A stretch of DNA of 64,000 nucleotides, from positions 1 to 64,000 of the forward strand of contig JAWHQI010000735.1 of the NCBI GenBank assembly GCA_033032865.1. Direction: 5' to 3'. A program made the position numbers and the translations under genes. Below, one piece after another: positions 62,894 through 64,000 of the stretch. Numbering within the stretch: the first letter of the stretch is position 1; each line of letters begins with the position of its first letter. Under the pieces are notes generated by a model. That model did no database searches. It had not been told where the DNA came from and was given only the letters and a program-made list of their open reading frames with translations. The DNA comes from Dactylorhiza incarnata. Taxonomy: Eukaryota; Streptophyta; Magnoliopsida; Asparagales; Orchidaceae.

Positions 62894-64000
62894 GTTTGAA
62901 ATATATTAATAAATTTTTATTTTTCTCATATTTGTCCCTAAGCTTTAAGTAACTCTGAAATGTCACTAAACTAACTTTCGTTAAGTTTTTAACGGTTTTA
63001 GATGATGTGGTGATGCTAAAGCGATGATGTGACGCTAATGTAGAGATTGGTATTATTATTTTATTATAAAAATCATTTAATATTTTTAATTTATATCATC
63101 AATAGTATTTCAGTCTTAGTTAGACATAAAATAAATAAAAAAAATATATTGCTTTTATAATAAAGTAATAATACTCAATATCGACTTTAATGTCAAATCA
63201 CCATGTTAGCACCTTCACATCACCTAAAATATTTAAAAATTTAATTGATTTCAAACTCTACTTAAAGTTATAAGACCAATACGAGAAAAATAAATTTCAG
63301 AGAAATATTTCAAATTTAGGTTAAAATCTAGAGACTAATTTATGTACTTTTTCTATTTACTTTTTGGATTATTTTGCTCTTACTTTATTCTCTCTAATTA
63401 ATTATATATGGTAGGAGTACTGTTTGAATTCAAGATGTAGATGGAATGACAAAGCGTAATATATTATCAAAGCATCACATTCATATTCCATTTTGTGAAG
63501 GAAAATGTAAAAATCACAATATCATATAGGCTTTGGTTTGAGGATTGAAATTGGTTTCTCTATGATCTCATGCTTAAAGTTCTCACCGGAGTTAAAGTCA
63601 TTTCTTGCTCGACGTCTATGTGTTCTCCGTTGGAGCCCCCATCAAAAAGCGTCGTCGCCATCCTTCCCAGTGTTACTCGTCGCCATCCTTCCCAGTGTTC
63701 CGCCAACTCTCTACTGTGAAAAGGTAAAAATTTGAAATTCAAGAGAGTATAAATCAACATATACTTGACAATTCAAGAGTTAAAGTCATTTTGATCAACC
63801 CAATCTCAGTCTTGTCTAGCAACAATCGAGCGAAGTCAACAACAACGCTTATTTTTTTTTTGTAATGTCAACTATCAATTACTCAAACCTCAATTGAGAG
63901 TTAGGATAATTACAGCTTGCACCTTTCAATCTTTTTGTTACAAAAACCTCCCCTGCAAAAGTACCCCACTGAGTTCTCACCCAGAGGTAGTTTTGTGCAT
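62894..64000. other. intergenic right edge, no gene seen
   Basis: AT-rich DNA. A 20-bp direct repeat GTCGCCATCCTTCCCAGTGT occurs twice near 63656-63700. The sequence near 63907-63960 (GATAATTACAGCTTGCACC..AAAACCTCCCCTGCAAAAG) resembles another arm of the 59089 family cut by the window end. Confidence 0.5.

Overview
This window is nuclear DNA of a flowering plant, most likely a eudicot. The evidence is two split genes with plant-type introns (GT..AG), a plastid-targeted ribosome factor, and a dense load of plant repeats: Ty1/copia and Ty3/gypsy elements, an L1-type LINE, Tourist-like MITEs and a small Helitron. I see no bacterial operon, CRISPR array, rRNA or tRNA gene. The species cannot be named from the sequence.

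Two conserved genes lie head to tail on the + strand. The first (7703-40189) is a complete cytosolic-type NADP-dependent malic enzyme in 19 exons. Every junction is a GT..AG site that keeps frame; the exons sum to 1731 nt and encode 576 residues. The second (42276-57831) is a complete three-exon gene for a chloroplast ribosome-binding factor A (RbfA) of 216 residues with a transit-peptide-like N-terminus. About 2.1 kb separates them. They have no obvious shared pathway: one makes pyruvate, CO2 and NADPH from malate, the other acts in plastid 30S ribosome maturation.

The layout is dominated by transposons sitting inside introns. Malic enzyme intron 1 (16.2 kb) holds a foldback element, a palindromic MITE, a decayed gypsy fragment, a LINE split by a solo LTR, a full-length copia element (16401-21984) and a MITE swollen by a minisatellite. 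Its intron 10 (6.3 kb) holds a copia LTR, a run of four hairpins and a large tandem-repeat-rich LTR-like block. Its intron 13 (6.0 kb) holds a minus-strand copia remnant that itself carries a 1.0 kb DNA transposon with a 10-bp target duplication. RbfA intron 1 (10.5 kb) carries a young full-length copia element (43604-48629) and a 271-bp Helitron. RbfA intron 2 (4.4 kb) carries a 2.5 kb gag-only LTR element (54371-56909). Each large insertion left the splice sites and reading frames intact.

The left edge (1-4941) is the 5' part of another minus-strand copia element; its integrase runs off the window. The right edge (57832-64000) is non-coding, with MITEs and simple repeats. Several G or C homopolymers of 17-29 nt lie inside elements, and their exact lengths should not be trusted.
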